DNA from: Deltaproteobacteria bacterium | Lineage (GTDB): Bacteria > Myxococcota_A > UBA9160 > UBA6930 | DNA length: 35,184 bases | Direction of reading: 5' to 3' | Assembly (NCBI GenBank): GCA_016875395.1 | Contig: VGRF01000036.1 | Span: forward strand, 1-35,184 | In this document: piece after piece, positions 6,825 to 14,486 of the stretch | Numbering within the stretch: position 1 is the first letter of the stretch | Layout of the letters: the number at the start of each line of letters is the position of its first letter | The notes under the pieces: generated by a model | The model's input: the letters and a program-made list of their open reading frames with translations, nothing else | What the model was told of the DNA's origin: nothing | Databases searched by the model: none | Translations under genes and position numbers: made by a program

Positions 6825-9385
6825 ATGGCGGCGGCGACATCAGCGGCGGGCAGCGGGTCCGCGCAAGGGCACGATTCTTCTCGGTTCTTCGGTTTCGCCG
6901 CGATCTGCGTTCAGCTCGCGCTGCTCGCCCTCGCGATGCAGCGTTTCGGCATCGAGAACGCGGGCTTCCAGAACCTCGCGTGGCTCGCGTTCGCGGGCTT
7001 CGCGGTGCACTTCTGGCTGCCGCGCGCGTGGCGCCTCGGTTTCTTTCTCGCGCTCTCGCTCGCAGGCTTCGCGCTCGTGCTGGGCGTCGCGAACGCGGCT
7101 TGGCTCGTGGTGGTGACGCTCGCGCTGATCGGCGTATGCCACCTGCCCACATCCTGGAGCGTTCGCATCGGGTTGTTGTTGGCGGCAGGCGCCGGGCTCG
7201 CGTGGCTGCGCGTGCAACCGGTGGGCGCGCCGTGGTCGGCCTCGCTCTGGCCGATCCTCTCCGCGGTCTTGATGTTCCGCATGATCGTCTACGTGTACGA
7301 CCTGCGGCACGACAAGAAGCCGGGCACGCCGCTGCAGGCGCTCTCGTACTTCTTCCTCCTGCCCAACGCGAGCTTCCCGCTCTTCCCCGTCATCGACTAC
7401 ACCACGTTCCGCAAGAGTTATTACGGCGCTCCCGAGCCCCAGCTCCATCAGCGCGGCGTCGACTGGATGGTGCGCGGAGTGGTGCAGCTGCTGCTCTACC
7501 GCGTGATCTATTTCCACCTGACGATCGAGGCGAGCGAGGTACGCGGCCCGTTCGAGCTGCTGCAGTACCTCGCCACCAACTTCCTGCTCTACCTGCGCGT
7601 CTCCGGCCAGTTCCACCTGATCGTGGGAATGCTGCATCTGTTCGGCTTCCACTTGCCGGAGACGAACCACCAGTACGCGCTGTCCTCCTCCTTCACCGAC
7701 TTCTGGCGCCGCATCAACATCTACTGGAAGGACTTCATGCTGAAGGTCTTCTACTACCCGGCGTTCTTCCGGTTGCGGAAGCGGGGAACGAAGACGGCGC
7801 TCGTGGGCGCGACGCTGTTCGTGTTCGTGGTGACGTGGTTCCTGCACAGTTATCAATGGTTTTGGCTGCGCGGATCGTTCCCGGTCACCTGGCAGGACAT
7901 CATCTTCTGGGGGACGCTCGCCGGGCTCGTCGTCCACGGCACGCTGCGCGAAGCCGATCCGTCGTTCCGCAAGCGCAAGCTTGGGGGCGAGCCGCTCTGG
8001 AAGCGCGCGCTCGCGACCGTGGGGACGTTCTTCGCGATCTGCACGCTTTGGTCGATCTGGACTGCGGACACGATTCCGGCGTGGCTGCTGCTCTGGAAGA
8101 ACGGCCTCGCGTGGCACGGCGCACCGGAGCTCCCCGCGGCTTCCAGCTGGGCGCCGAGCCTGGCGATCGCGCTCGGCTGTGCGGGAGTGTTCTGGGCCGC
8201 GCGCGCACTCGGCCCGCGCGTGCTGCCGCGCGTCGCGCCGCAGGGCGCGTCGCTCGCCGCGATCGGGCTGCTGATCGTGCTCAGCGCGGGCAAGGCGCAA
8301 AGCGCGCTCGGCTCGGGCGGCGAGCTGCTCGCGAGCATCGAGCAAAGCCGGCTCAGCGCCACCGACATCGCGCGGCTGCAGCGCGGTTATTACGAAGAAT
8401 TGATCGACATGGACCGCTTCGGCTCGCCGGTGTGGGAGCTCGAGCTGAAGAAACCGGCGTCGTGGCCGAGGCTGCACGCGACCGAGCTCGCGAGGCCGGT
8501 GCGCAGCTGGATGAAGGTGGAGATGAACCCGTCGGTTTCGATCGACTTCCACGGCGTGCCGACGAGCACGAATCGCTGGGGAATGCGCGATCGCCACTAC
8601 ACGCTCGAGAAGCCGCCCGGCACATGGCGCGCCGTACTGATCGGCTCGTCGCACCTGATGGGCTCGGGCGTGGCGGACGATGCGACGTTCGAGGCGCTCA
8701 TCGAAGCGAAGCTGAACGAGACGCGCCCTGGCGGCTACGCACGCTACGAGTTGCTCAACTTTGGCATCGAGGGCTACACGCCCCCCCCCAACAGCTCGAC
8801 GACCTGCGAACGCGCGCGCTGCGCTTCTCGCCCGACGCCGCGATCTACGTCGCGCACTCGATCGACCGCACGAAGGCGCGCAACCACGTTGCCGAGGCGC
8901 AGAACCGCGGGCTCGCGATTCCGCACGCCTATCTGCGCGAGATCCTGACCAAAGCCGGTGCGCAGCCGGGCGAGAGCGAAGAGTCGATCAAGGAGAAGCT
9001 CTCTCCGTTCGCCGAGGACATTCTGCGCTGGAGCTACGCCGAGTTCGCGCGCACGGCGCGCGAGGCGGGCGCCGTTCCGATCTGGCTGCTGATCCCGACG
9101 CCACTCGACGAGACCGCGGAGCAGATGGTCGCGAGCACGACGCAGCTCGCGCGCGATGCGGGCTTCGTCATCATCGACGAAGTGCAGACTGCGTACGCGC
9201 ATCTGCCGTGGGAAGAACTGGCCGTCGCAGAGTGGGACGACCATCCGAATGCGAAAGGCCACGCGCTGATCGCGGAGCGCACGCTCGAAGCGATCGTCGC
9301 GCGAGAGAGCGAGATTTGGCGCGCCGCGCCTTCGCAGGTCGCCGAAGAGATCCCTGACGCGGAAACCATGGAGAGCATCCGATGA
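6825..9385 (+). CDS. MBOAT-SGNH acyltransferase fusion, frame broken at a C9 tract
   Basis: The N-terminal ~400 residues form a multi-pass MBOAT (DltB/AlgI-like) acyltransferase with RRINIYWKDFMLKVFYYPAF and the catalytic His in WFLHSYQWFW (about residue 341). After more helices, a periplasmic SGNH-hydrolase-like domain starts at VLIGSSHLMGSG (about residue 608) and ends with the block-V motif WDDHPNAKGHALIAE. The frame breaks in nine consecutive C at 8781-8789: upstream reads ...NFGIEGYTP, while QQLDDLRTRALRFSPDAAIY continues in another frame. One extra C would restore an 853-aa protein. Start ATG 6825 is 9 nt after GGAG. The last codons overlap the carrier-protein ATG (ATGA). It likely moves an acyl group from the coupled carrier protein to an extracellular acceptor. 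The break is either a homopolymer error or a phase-variation switch. Confidence 0.85.
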
Positions 9386-9639
9386 GTCACGATGAAGCCT
9401 CGATCCGTAACGCTGTGCGCAGCTACATCCTGCGCGAGCTGATCCCGGGCGAAGCGCCCGAGAAGCTCGACGACGCGCTGTCGCTCAAGGAGGCGGGCAT
9501 TCTCGTCTCACTGTCGACGCTGCAGTTCGTCACGAACGTCGAGGAGAGCTTCGGCCTCGAGCTGGAGCCGCACGAAGCGTCGACCGCGTTCAACTCGGTG
9601 AACGAGATCGTCGCGCTCGTGGCGTCGAAGCTGGCATGA
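9382..9639 (+). CDS. Acyl/peptidyl carrier protein, atypical VS in place of DS
   Basis: 85 aa with the four-helix carrier-protein pattern: SIRNAVRSYILRELIPGE, LDDALSLKEAGILVSLSTLQ, FVTNVEESFGLELEPHEAST and FNSVNEIVALVASKLA. Ser43 in GILVSLSTLQFV aligns with the phosphopantetheine-attachment Ser of the usual DSL motif, but the preceding Asp is Val here. The start overlaps the MBOAT-SGNH stop and the stop overlaps the adenylation-enzyme ATG, both as ATGA, so the three proteins are translationally coupled in a Dlt-like order. It probably carries the aminoacyl (prolyl) group for oxidation and transfer. Alternatively the missing Asp means poor loading by a standard phosphopantetheinyl transferase. 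Confidence 0.85.
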   Translation: MSHDEASIRNAVRSYILRELIPGEAPEKLDDALSLKEAGILVSLSTLQFVTNVEESFGLELEPHEASTAFNSVNEIVALVASKLA

Positions 9640-11189
9640 CGCTCGCGGCGGAAGTTGCGTCGCTCGCTGCGCTGCTCGAGCACTGGGCGCTGCGCACGCC
9701 GAATGCGATCGCGGCCGAAGATTCCGCGGGCCGCGCGCTCACGTACGCGCAGCTCGACGCGCTGGCGTCGCGCATCGCGCAGCGCCTGTGCGAGCGCGGC
9801 GTGGTTCCGGGCGACCGCGTGGGCGTGTGCCTGCCGAAGAGCCTCGCGTCGTTCGCGGCGCTGCTCGCGATCTCGAAGGCGCGCGCCACCTACGTGCCCG
9901 TCGACTTCTCCGCGCCGGCCGAGCGCAACCGCTTCATCTTCGCCGATTGCGCCGCTCGCGTCGTGGTCGCGGACGATGCCCGCGCTGCGGCGCTCGCTCC
10001 CGGCGACGACTTCTCCGCGCCACTGCTCGCGTTCACCGGCGATGCTGCGAATGGCGACGATGCCGCGTGGCTCGTAGGCGCTGGCGAGAGCTTCCGCTGC
10101 GCAGCGCCCGCCAGCGCGCAGGATCTCTCGTACATCCTCTACACGTCCGGCTCGACCGGGAAGCCGAAGGGCGTCGTGCACACCAACGCGAGCGCCCTGT
10201 CGTTCGTGGACTGGGCCGCGCAGCTCGCGCAGCCTGGGAGCGCCGACCGCTTCAGCAGCCACGCGCCGTTCCACTTCGATCTCTCGATCCTCGACCTCTA
10301 CGTGCCGCTCACGGCTGGCGCGCGCGTCGTGCTCGTGAGCGAGGGATTAGGGAAGGATCCGCACGCGCTCGCGAAGTTCATCTCCGAGCGCCGCATCAGC
10401 GTGTGGTACTCGGTGCCGTCGATCCTCGCGGTGCTCGCGCAGCACGGAAAGCTCGAGCGCCACGACTACGGCGCTCTGCGGCTCGTGTTCTTCGCGGGCG
10501 AGGTCTTCCCGGTGAAGCACCTGCGCGCGCTGAAGCAGCTCTGGACCGCGCCGCGCTTCTTCAATCTCTACGGACCGACCGAGACGAACGTCTGCACTTA
10601 TTACGAGATTCCTCGCACGATCGAGCCCGAGCGCAGTGCGCCCTTCCCGATCGGCCCCGCGTGCGAGAACTGCGAGGCGATCGCGTTCGACGACGAGATG
10701 CGCCCCGTGGCGCGAGGCGCCGAGGGCGTACTGTACGTGCAGGCGAGCGGGCCGGTGATGCGGGATTACTGGAACCTGCCGGAGCGAACCGCCCAGGCGT
10801 TCCGCACGACCGCGGACGGCCGGCGCTGGTACTGCACGGGCGACATCGTCGTCGCCGACGAGCGCGGCTGCTTCTCCTACGTGGGCCGCCGCGATCGCAT
10901 GGTGAAGCGGCGCGGCTATCGCATCGAGCTGGGTGAGATCGAGGCCGCGCTCTACAAGCACCCCGCGGTCAAGGAAGCCGCCGTCGTGGCGAAGACGCAG
11001 GAAGACGGCGTCGCGATCTGGGCGTACGTGGCGGGCCACGGCGCGCCGCCGGGCGTGATCGAGCTGAAGCAGTTCTGCGCGAAGAACCTGCTCGCGTACA
11101 TGAGCCCGGACCGCTTCGTCGTCGTGGACGCGCTGCCCCGGACGAGCACCGCGAAGGTCGACTACCAAGCGCTGCTGAAGAGCGCCTAG
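9636..11189 (+). CDS. Stand-alone amino-acid adenylation enzyme, probably L-prolyl-AMP ligase
   Basis: 517 aa with all adenylation motifs: A3 YILYTSGSTGKPKG, A5 NLYGPTETNVCTYY, A7 WYCTGD, A8 YVGRRDRMVKRRGYRIELGE and the A10 lysine in TSTAKVDYQALLK. It would activate an amino acid with ATP and load it onto the overlapping carrier protein. Aligning by eye to GrsA, the pocket residues are D-L-L-Y-F-A-L-V-C (D235 from HFDLSILD; 278 from VWYSVP; 299/301 from VFFAGE; 322/330/331 from NLYGPTETNVC). From memory this resembles stand-alone prolyl-AMP ligases of the PltF/RedM/PigI/AnaC type rather than D-Ala DltA. No condensation or thioesterase domain is present. Substrate assignment is inference. Confidence 0.85.
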   Translation: MTLAAEVASLAALLEHWALRTPNAIAAEDSAGRALTYAQLDALASRIAQRLCERGVVPGDRVGVCLPKSLASFAALLAISKARATYVPVDFSAPAERNRFIFADCAARVVVADDARAAALAPGDDFSAPLLAFTGDAANGDDAAWLVGAGESFRCAAPASAQDLSYILYTSGSTGKPKGVVHTNASALSFVDWAAQLAQPGSADRFSSHAPFHFDLSILDLYVPLTAGARVVLVSEGLGKDPHALAKFISERRISVWYSVPSILAVLAQHGKLERHDYGALRLVFFAGEVFPVKHLRALKQLWTAPRFFNLYGPTETNVCTYYEIPRTIEPERSAPFPIGPACENCEAIAFDDEMRPVARGAEGVLYVQASGPVMRDYWNLPERTAQAFRTTADGRRWYCTGDIVVADERGCFSYVGRRDRMVKRRGYRIELGEIEAALYKHPAVKEAAVVAKTQEDGVAIWAYVAGHGAPPGVIELKQFCAKNLLAYMSPDRFVVVDALPRTSTAKVDYQALLKSA

Positions 11190-11199
11190 GCTCGCGGCG

Positions 11200-12351
11200 A
11201 TGGACTTCTCGCTCACTCCGGCGCAGCTCGAGCTGCAGAACGCGGCGATCGACTTCGCCCGCGGCGAGCTGAACGACGCATTGCGCGAGCGCGACGCCGC
11301 ATCGCAGTTCTCGAGAGAGGGCTGGCGCAAGTGCGCCGAGTTCGGCGTGCACGCGCTGCCCGTGCCAACGGCTCACGGAGGCCAAGGCGCCGACCTAACA
11401 ACCACGATCGCGGTGATGGAAGGCATCGGCTACGGCTCGACCGACGCTGGCCTGCTCTTCTCGATCAACGCGAGCCTGTGGACCAACACGATTCCGCTGC
11501 TGCAGTTCGGCAGCGGGGAGCAGAAGGCGCGCTTCCTGCCGAAGCTGACGCGCGGCGACTGGATCGGCGCGAACCTCGGCAGCGAGCCCGAAGCCGGCTC
11601 CGACATCTTCGGCCTGCGCACGCGCGCCGTGCGCGACGGCGACGCGTACGTGCTCGCCGGCGCGAAGACGTGGGCGACGAACGCGCCCGTCGCGGACCTG
11701 TTCGTGGTGTACGCGACGCTCGATCCTGCGCTCGGGCTGATGGGCATCACCGCGTTCCTGCTCGAGAAGGGCACGCCCGGTCTGCGCATCGGCGGCGAGC
11801 TGCACAAGATGGGCCTGCGCACTTCGCCGATGGCCGAGGTGTTCCTGGACGACGTCCGCGTGCCCGTAACGAATCGCCTCGGACGCGAGGGGCGCGGCGC
11901 GGCGGTGTTCAACTGCGCGATGGATTGGGAGCGCGGCTGCATCCTCGCGACCTGCCTCGGCGCGATGCGCCGGCAGCTCGAGCGCTGCATCGACTACGCG
12001 AAGACGCGCCGGCAATTCGGCAAGGCGATCGCGGAGTTTCAGTCGGTGACGAACCGCATCGCCGACATGAAGACCCGGCTCGATGCGGCGCGCCTACTCG
12101 TCTACCGCATCGGCTTCCTGAAGGACCGCGGCCTTCCGAGCGAGGCCGAAGCCGCGCAGGCCAAGCTCTTCACCTCCGAGGCGTTCGTGCAGAACTCCCT
12201 CGACGCGATGCGCACGCTCGGCGCCTACGGCTACATGCAGGAAGCCGAGCTCGAGCGCGAGACGCGCGACGCGATCGGCAGCCTGTTCAGCTCGGGCACG
12301 AGCGACATCCAGCGCAACATCATCGCGAAGAAGCTGGGGCTGAATCCGTAG
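11200..12351 (+). CDS. Acyl-CoA-dehydrogenase-like flavoprotein, probably prolyl-carrier-protein oxidase
   Basis: 383 aa with the full acyl-CoA dehydrogenase fold: GANLGSEPEAGSDIFGL, KTWATNAPVADLFVVYA, then RRQFGKAIAEFQSVTNRIAD and LGAYGYMQE. The C-terminal EGT-type motif that normally holds the catalytic Glu is SSGTSDIQ, so that Glu is missing. A Glu lies in MDWERGC at residue 244, the helix position used by isovaleryl-CoA dehydrogenase and by prolyl-carrier-protein dehydrogenases such as AnaB and CloN3. AFLLEKGTPGL and the KKLGL end also resemble PigA/RedW/PltE. It starts 10 nt after the adenylation gene. The likely reaction is oxidation of L-prolyl-S-carrier protein to a pyrroline or pyrrole-2-carboxyl thioester using FAD; an ordinary acyl-CoA substrate remains possible. 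Confidence 0.83.
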   Translation: MDFSLTPAQLELQNAAIDFARGELNDALRERDAASQFSREGWRKCAEFGVHALPVPTAHGGQGADLTTTIAVMEGIGYGSTDAGLLFSINASLWTNTIPLLQFGSGEQKARFLPKLTRGDWIGANLGSEPEAGSDIFGLRTRAVRDGDAYVLAGAKTWATNAPVADLFVVYATLDPALGLMGITAFLLEKGTPGLRIGGELHKMGLRTSPMAEVFLDDVRVPVTNRLGREGRGAAVFNCAMDWERGCILATCLGAMRRQLERCIDYAKTRRQFGKAIAEFQSVTNRIADMKTRLDAARLLVYRIGFLKDRGLPSEAEAAQAKLFTSEAFVQNSLDAMRTLGAYGYMQEAELERETRDAIGSLFSSGTSDIQRNIIAKKLGLNP

Positions 12352-12380
12352 GGCCTGCCGACGACGACGGCCCCTCCTCG

Positions 12381-13163
12381 TTACGGGTGCTGACTGCTCA
12401 CGGCGACGATCTCGCCCGTCATGTACGAGGCGTAATCGCTCGCGAGGAACACCATCACGTTCGCGACTTCGAAGGGCGCGGCGGCGCGGCCGAAGGCTTC
12501 GCGCTGCTCGAGCTGCTCGAGCAGGCCGTCAGGCGTCACTCTCGAGAGGAACTCGTGCATCGCGAGGCTCGGCGCGACCGCGTTGACGCGCACTCCGCTC
12601 GCGGCCGCCTCCATCGCGACGCAGCGCGTGAACGCCATCACGCCCGCCTTCGCGGCGGCGTAATGACTCTGCCCCGGTTGCGCGCGCCAGCCGAGCACCG
12701 AGGCGTTGTTCACGACCGCGCCGGCGCCGCGCGCGAGCATGTGCGGCAAGAACGCGCGCGTGACGCGCATCGTGCCGTTCAGCGTCACGTCGAGGACTCT
12801 CGTCCACTGCGCGTCGGTCATGTCGACGAGGTTCGCCGTGCCGCCGAGGCCCGCGTTGTTCACGAGCACGTCGACGCGCCCGAGCGCCGCGATCGCCGCG
12901 TCGCGCAGCGCATCCACCTGCGCCTGCTGCGTCACGTCACAGAGCGCGGTGGCGGGGCGTTTGCCCGTGAGCTCGGCGAGCTTGTCCGCGGCTTCGTCGA
13001 GGCGGCGCGGGTGGAGGTCGCTGATCAGCAGCGTCGCGCCTTCTTCCGCGAAGCGGCGCGCGGCCCAGAAGCCGATGCCGGTGCCGGCGGCGGCCGTAAT
13101 CACTGCGGTCTTGCCCGCGAGGATGTTCTTGCCTTCGAGATACGCGGGGATGCTCTTGCTCAC
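12381..13163 (-). CDS. ipdF: IpdF-like short-chain dehydrogenase (steroid C/D-ring pathway)
   Basis: 260 aa Rossmann SDR with AAAGTGIG (cofactor binding), VLVNNAGLGG, and catalytic NNASVLGWRAQPGQSHYAAAK (Ser and YxxxK). The combination VITAAAGTGIG, NASVLGWRAQ and AVAPSLAMHEFL is very close, from memory, to mycobacterial IpdF (Rv3559c), which oxidises the 5-hydroxy group of the steroid C/D-ring propionate-CoA intermediate. The GTG at 13163 is used because it follows the FadE stop by one base and gives the family N-terminus; no nearby ATG exists. It ends 29 nt from the convergent flavoprotein gene. The match is to family features, not a database search, so a related ketoreductase role remains possible. 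Confidence 0.82.
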   Translation of the reverse strand: MSKSIPAYLEGKNILAGKTAVITAAAGTGIGFWAARRFAEEGATLLISDLHPRRLDEAADKLAELTGKRPATALCDVTQQAQVDALRDAAIAALGRVDVLVNNAGLGGTANLVDMTDAQWTRVLDVTLNGTMRVTRAFLPHMLARGAGAVVNNASVLGWRAQPGQSHYAAAKAGVMAFTRCVAMEAAASGVRVNAVAPSLAMHEFLSRVTPDGLLEQLEQREAFGRAAAPFEVANVMVFLASDYASYMTGEIVAVSSQHP

Positions 13164-13164
13164 T

Positions 13165-14340
13165 TCACGGCCTCGGTTCGCGCGGCAGACCGAGCGCGCG
13201 CTCGGCGATCTGGTTGCGTTGAATCTGATTCGAGCCGCCGTAGATGGTGTCGCTGCGCGTGAATAGGAAGAGGCGCTGCAGCGGTGTGAGCTCGTACGGG
13301 AAGCCGGCGGCGACATCTGCCTCGGGGCCCAGCACGTCCATCGCGAGCTCGCCGAGCGCGCGGTGCCACGTCGCCCAATAGATCTTGTGGATCATGCCCG
13401 CGCCGGAGAGCGCGGTGTCGTCGCTCAGCGTGCGCAGCGCGTTCCAGCGCTGAATCTCGAGGCCGATCCAGGCGTCGGCGATGCGCTGGCGGATCAGCGT
13501 GTCCCGCGATTTCCCGTTCTGCTTCGCGATGCGGATGATCGAGTCGAGCTCGTTTCGGAACAGCATCTGCTGGCCGAGCGTGGAGACGCCGCGCTCGAAC
13601 GCGAGCGTCGCCATTGCCACTCTCCAGCCCTCGCCCGGCGCGCCTAACAGATTCTCCTTCGCCGTGCGGGCGCCGTCGTAGAACACCTCGGAGAACTCGG
13701 CGTCGCCCGTGATCTGGCGGATCGGGCGGATCGTGACGCCGGGCTGCTTCATCGGCACCAACAAGTACGAGAGCCCCGCGTGCCGCTTCGAATCGGGATC
13801 CGTGCGCGCGACCACGAAGCACCAGTCGGCCCACTCGGCCCACGAAGTCCACACCTTCTGGCCGTCGATCACCCAGGTGTCGCCCTCGAGCCGCGCGCGC
13901 GTCTGCACGTTCGCGAGATCGCTGCCCGCGTTCGGCTCCGAGTAGCCCTGACACCAGATGGTGTCGCCCGCGACGATCGGCGGCAGGAAGCGCGCCTTCT
14001 GCTCCGGCGTGCCGAACGCGATGCAGGTCGGCCCGAACAGTGTGACGCCCATGTGATTGAGGCGGCCCGGCGCGCCCGCGCGCGCGTACTCCTCGAAGAA
14101 GATCACCTGCTGCGAGAGCGAGAGGCCGCGCCCGCCCGCCTCGCGCGGCCAGCTCACGCACGTCCAGCCGCCGCTCGCGAGCTCCTTCTCCCACGCGCGG
14201 CGCTCGTCGATGAGCGCGCTCTCGTCGCCCGGCCCGCCGCGATGCCGCACCACCGCGAACTCGCCGCTGAGCGCGTCGTCCAGCCACGCCGCGATCTCGC
14301 GGCGGAAGGCTTCGTCTTCGGGGGAGAAGTGGATGTTCAC
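13165..14340 (-). CDS. fadE30: FadE30-like acyl-CoA dehydrogenase
   Basis: 391 aa. Acyl-CoA dehydrogenase features: WPREAGGRGLSLSQQVIFFE, WCQGYSEPNAGSDLANVQTR, GQKVWTSWAEWADWCFVVAR (FAD-binding) and a C-terminal RSDTIYGGSNQIQRNQIAER. The usual Glu of the EGT motif is replaced by GGS, as in many steroid-type FadE subunits, so the base must be elsewhere. Coupled to the IpdF-like SDR (1-nt gap) and divergent from a FadD3-like ligase, this reproduces the actinobacterial order ipdF-fadE30 / fadD3. The likely role is dehydrogenation of the HIP-CoA-type indane propionyl-CoA. The start at 14340 is an ATG giving the common MNIHFSPEDEAFR N-terminus. Confidence 0.82.
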   Translation of the reverse strand: MNIHFSPEDEAFRREIAAWLDDALSGEFAVVRHRGGPGDESALIDERRAWEKELASGGWTCVSWPREAGGRGLSLSQQVIFFEEYARAGAPGRLNHMGVTLFGPTCIAFGTPEQKARFLPPIVAGDTIWCQGYSEPNAGSDLANVQTRARLEGDTWVIDGQKVWTSWAEWADWCFVVARTDPDSKRHAGLSYLLVPMKQPGVTIRPIRQITGDAEFSEVFYDGARTAKENLLGAPGEGWRVAMATLAFERGVSTLGQQMLFRNELDSIIRIAKQNGKSRDTLIRQRIADAWIGLEIQRWNALRTLSDDTALSGAGMIHKIYWATWHRALGELAMDVLGPEADVAAGFPYELTPLQRLFLFTRSDTIYGGSNQIQRNQIAERALGLPREPRP

Positions 14341-14427
14341 GGGGCCTCGCGGTCGCGCTCCGCGAAATCGCTAGTTCGGCGTCAGACGCCAAACCCTCGA
14401 TTCCGCGCCGTCAGGCGTGCGGCACAT

Positions 14428-14448
14428 TACGATACGTTCCGTCTCGTA
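14428..14448. promoter_or_regulatory. Inverted repeat in divergent fadE30/fadD3 promoter
   Basis: TACGATACG (14428-14436) and CGTCTCGTA (14440-14448) are 9-nt arms separated by 3 nt, matching at 8 of 9 positions. The 21-bp size and position between divergent catabolic genes fit a TetR-type operator. In Actinobacteria the equivalent intergenic region is controlled by the TetR repressor KstR2, but this sequence is not the KstR2 motif I remember. No regulator gene of this type is in the window. Confidence 0.5.
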
Positions 14449-14486
14449 GCGAGAAAAAGCTGAGCATTCACTGGGGGTTCCGCGCC

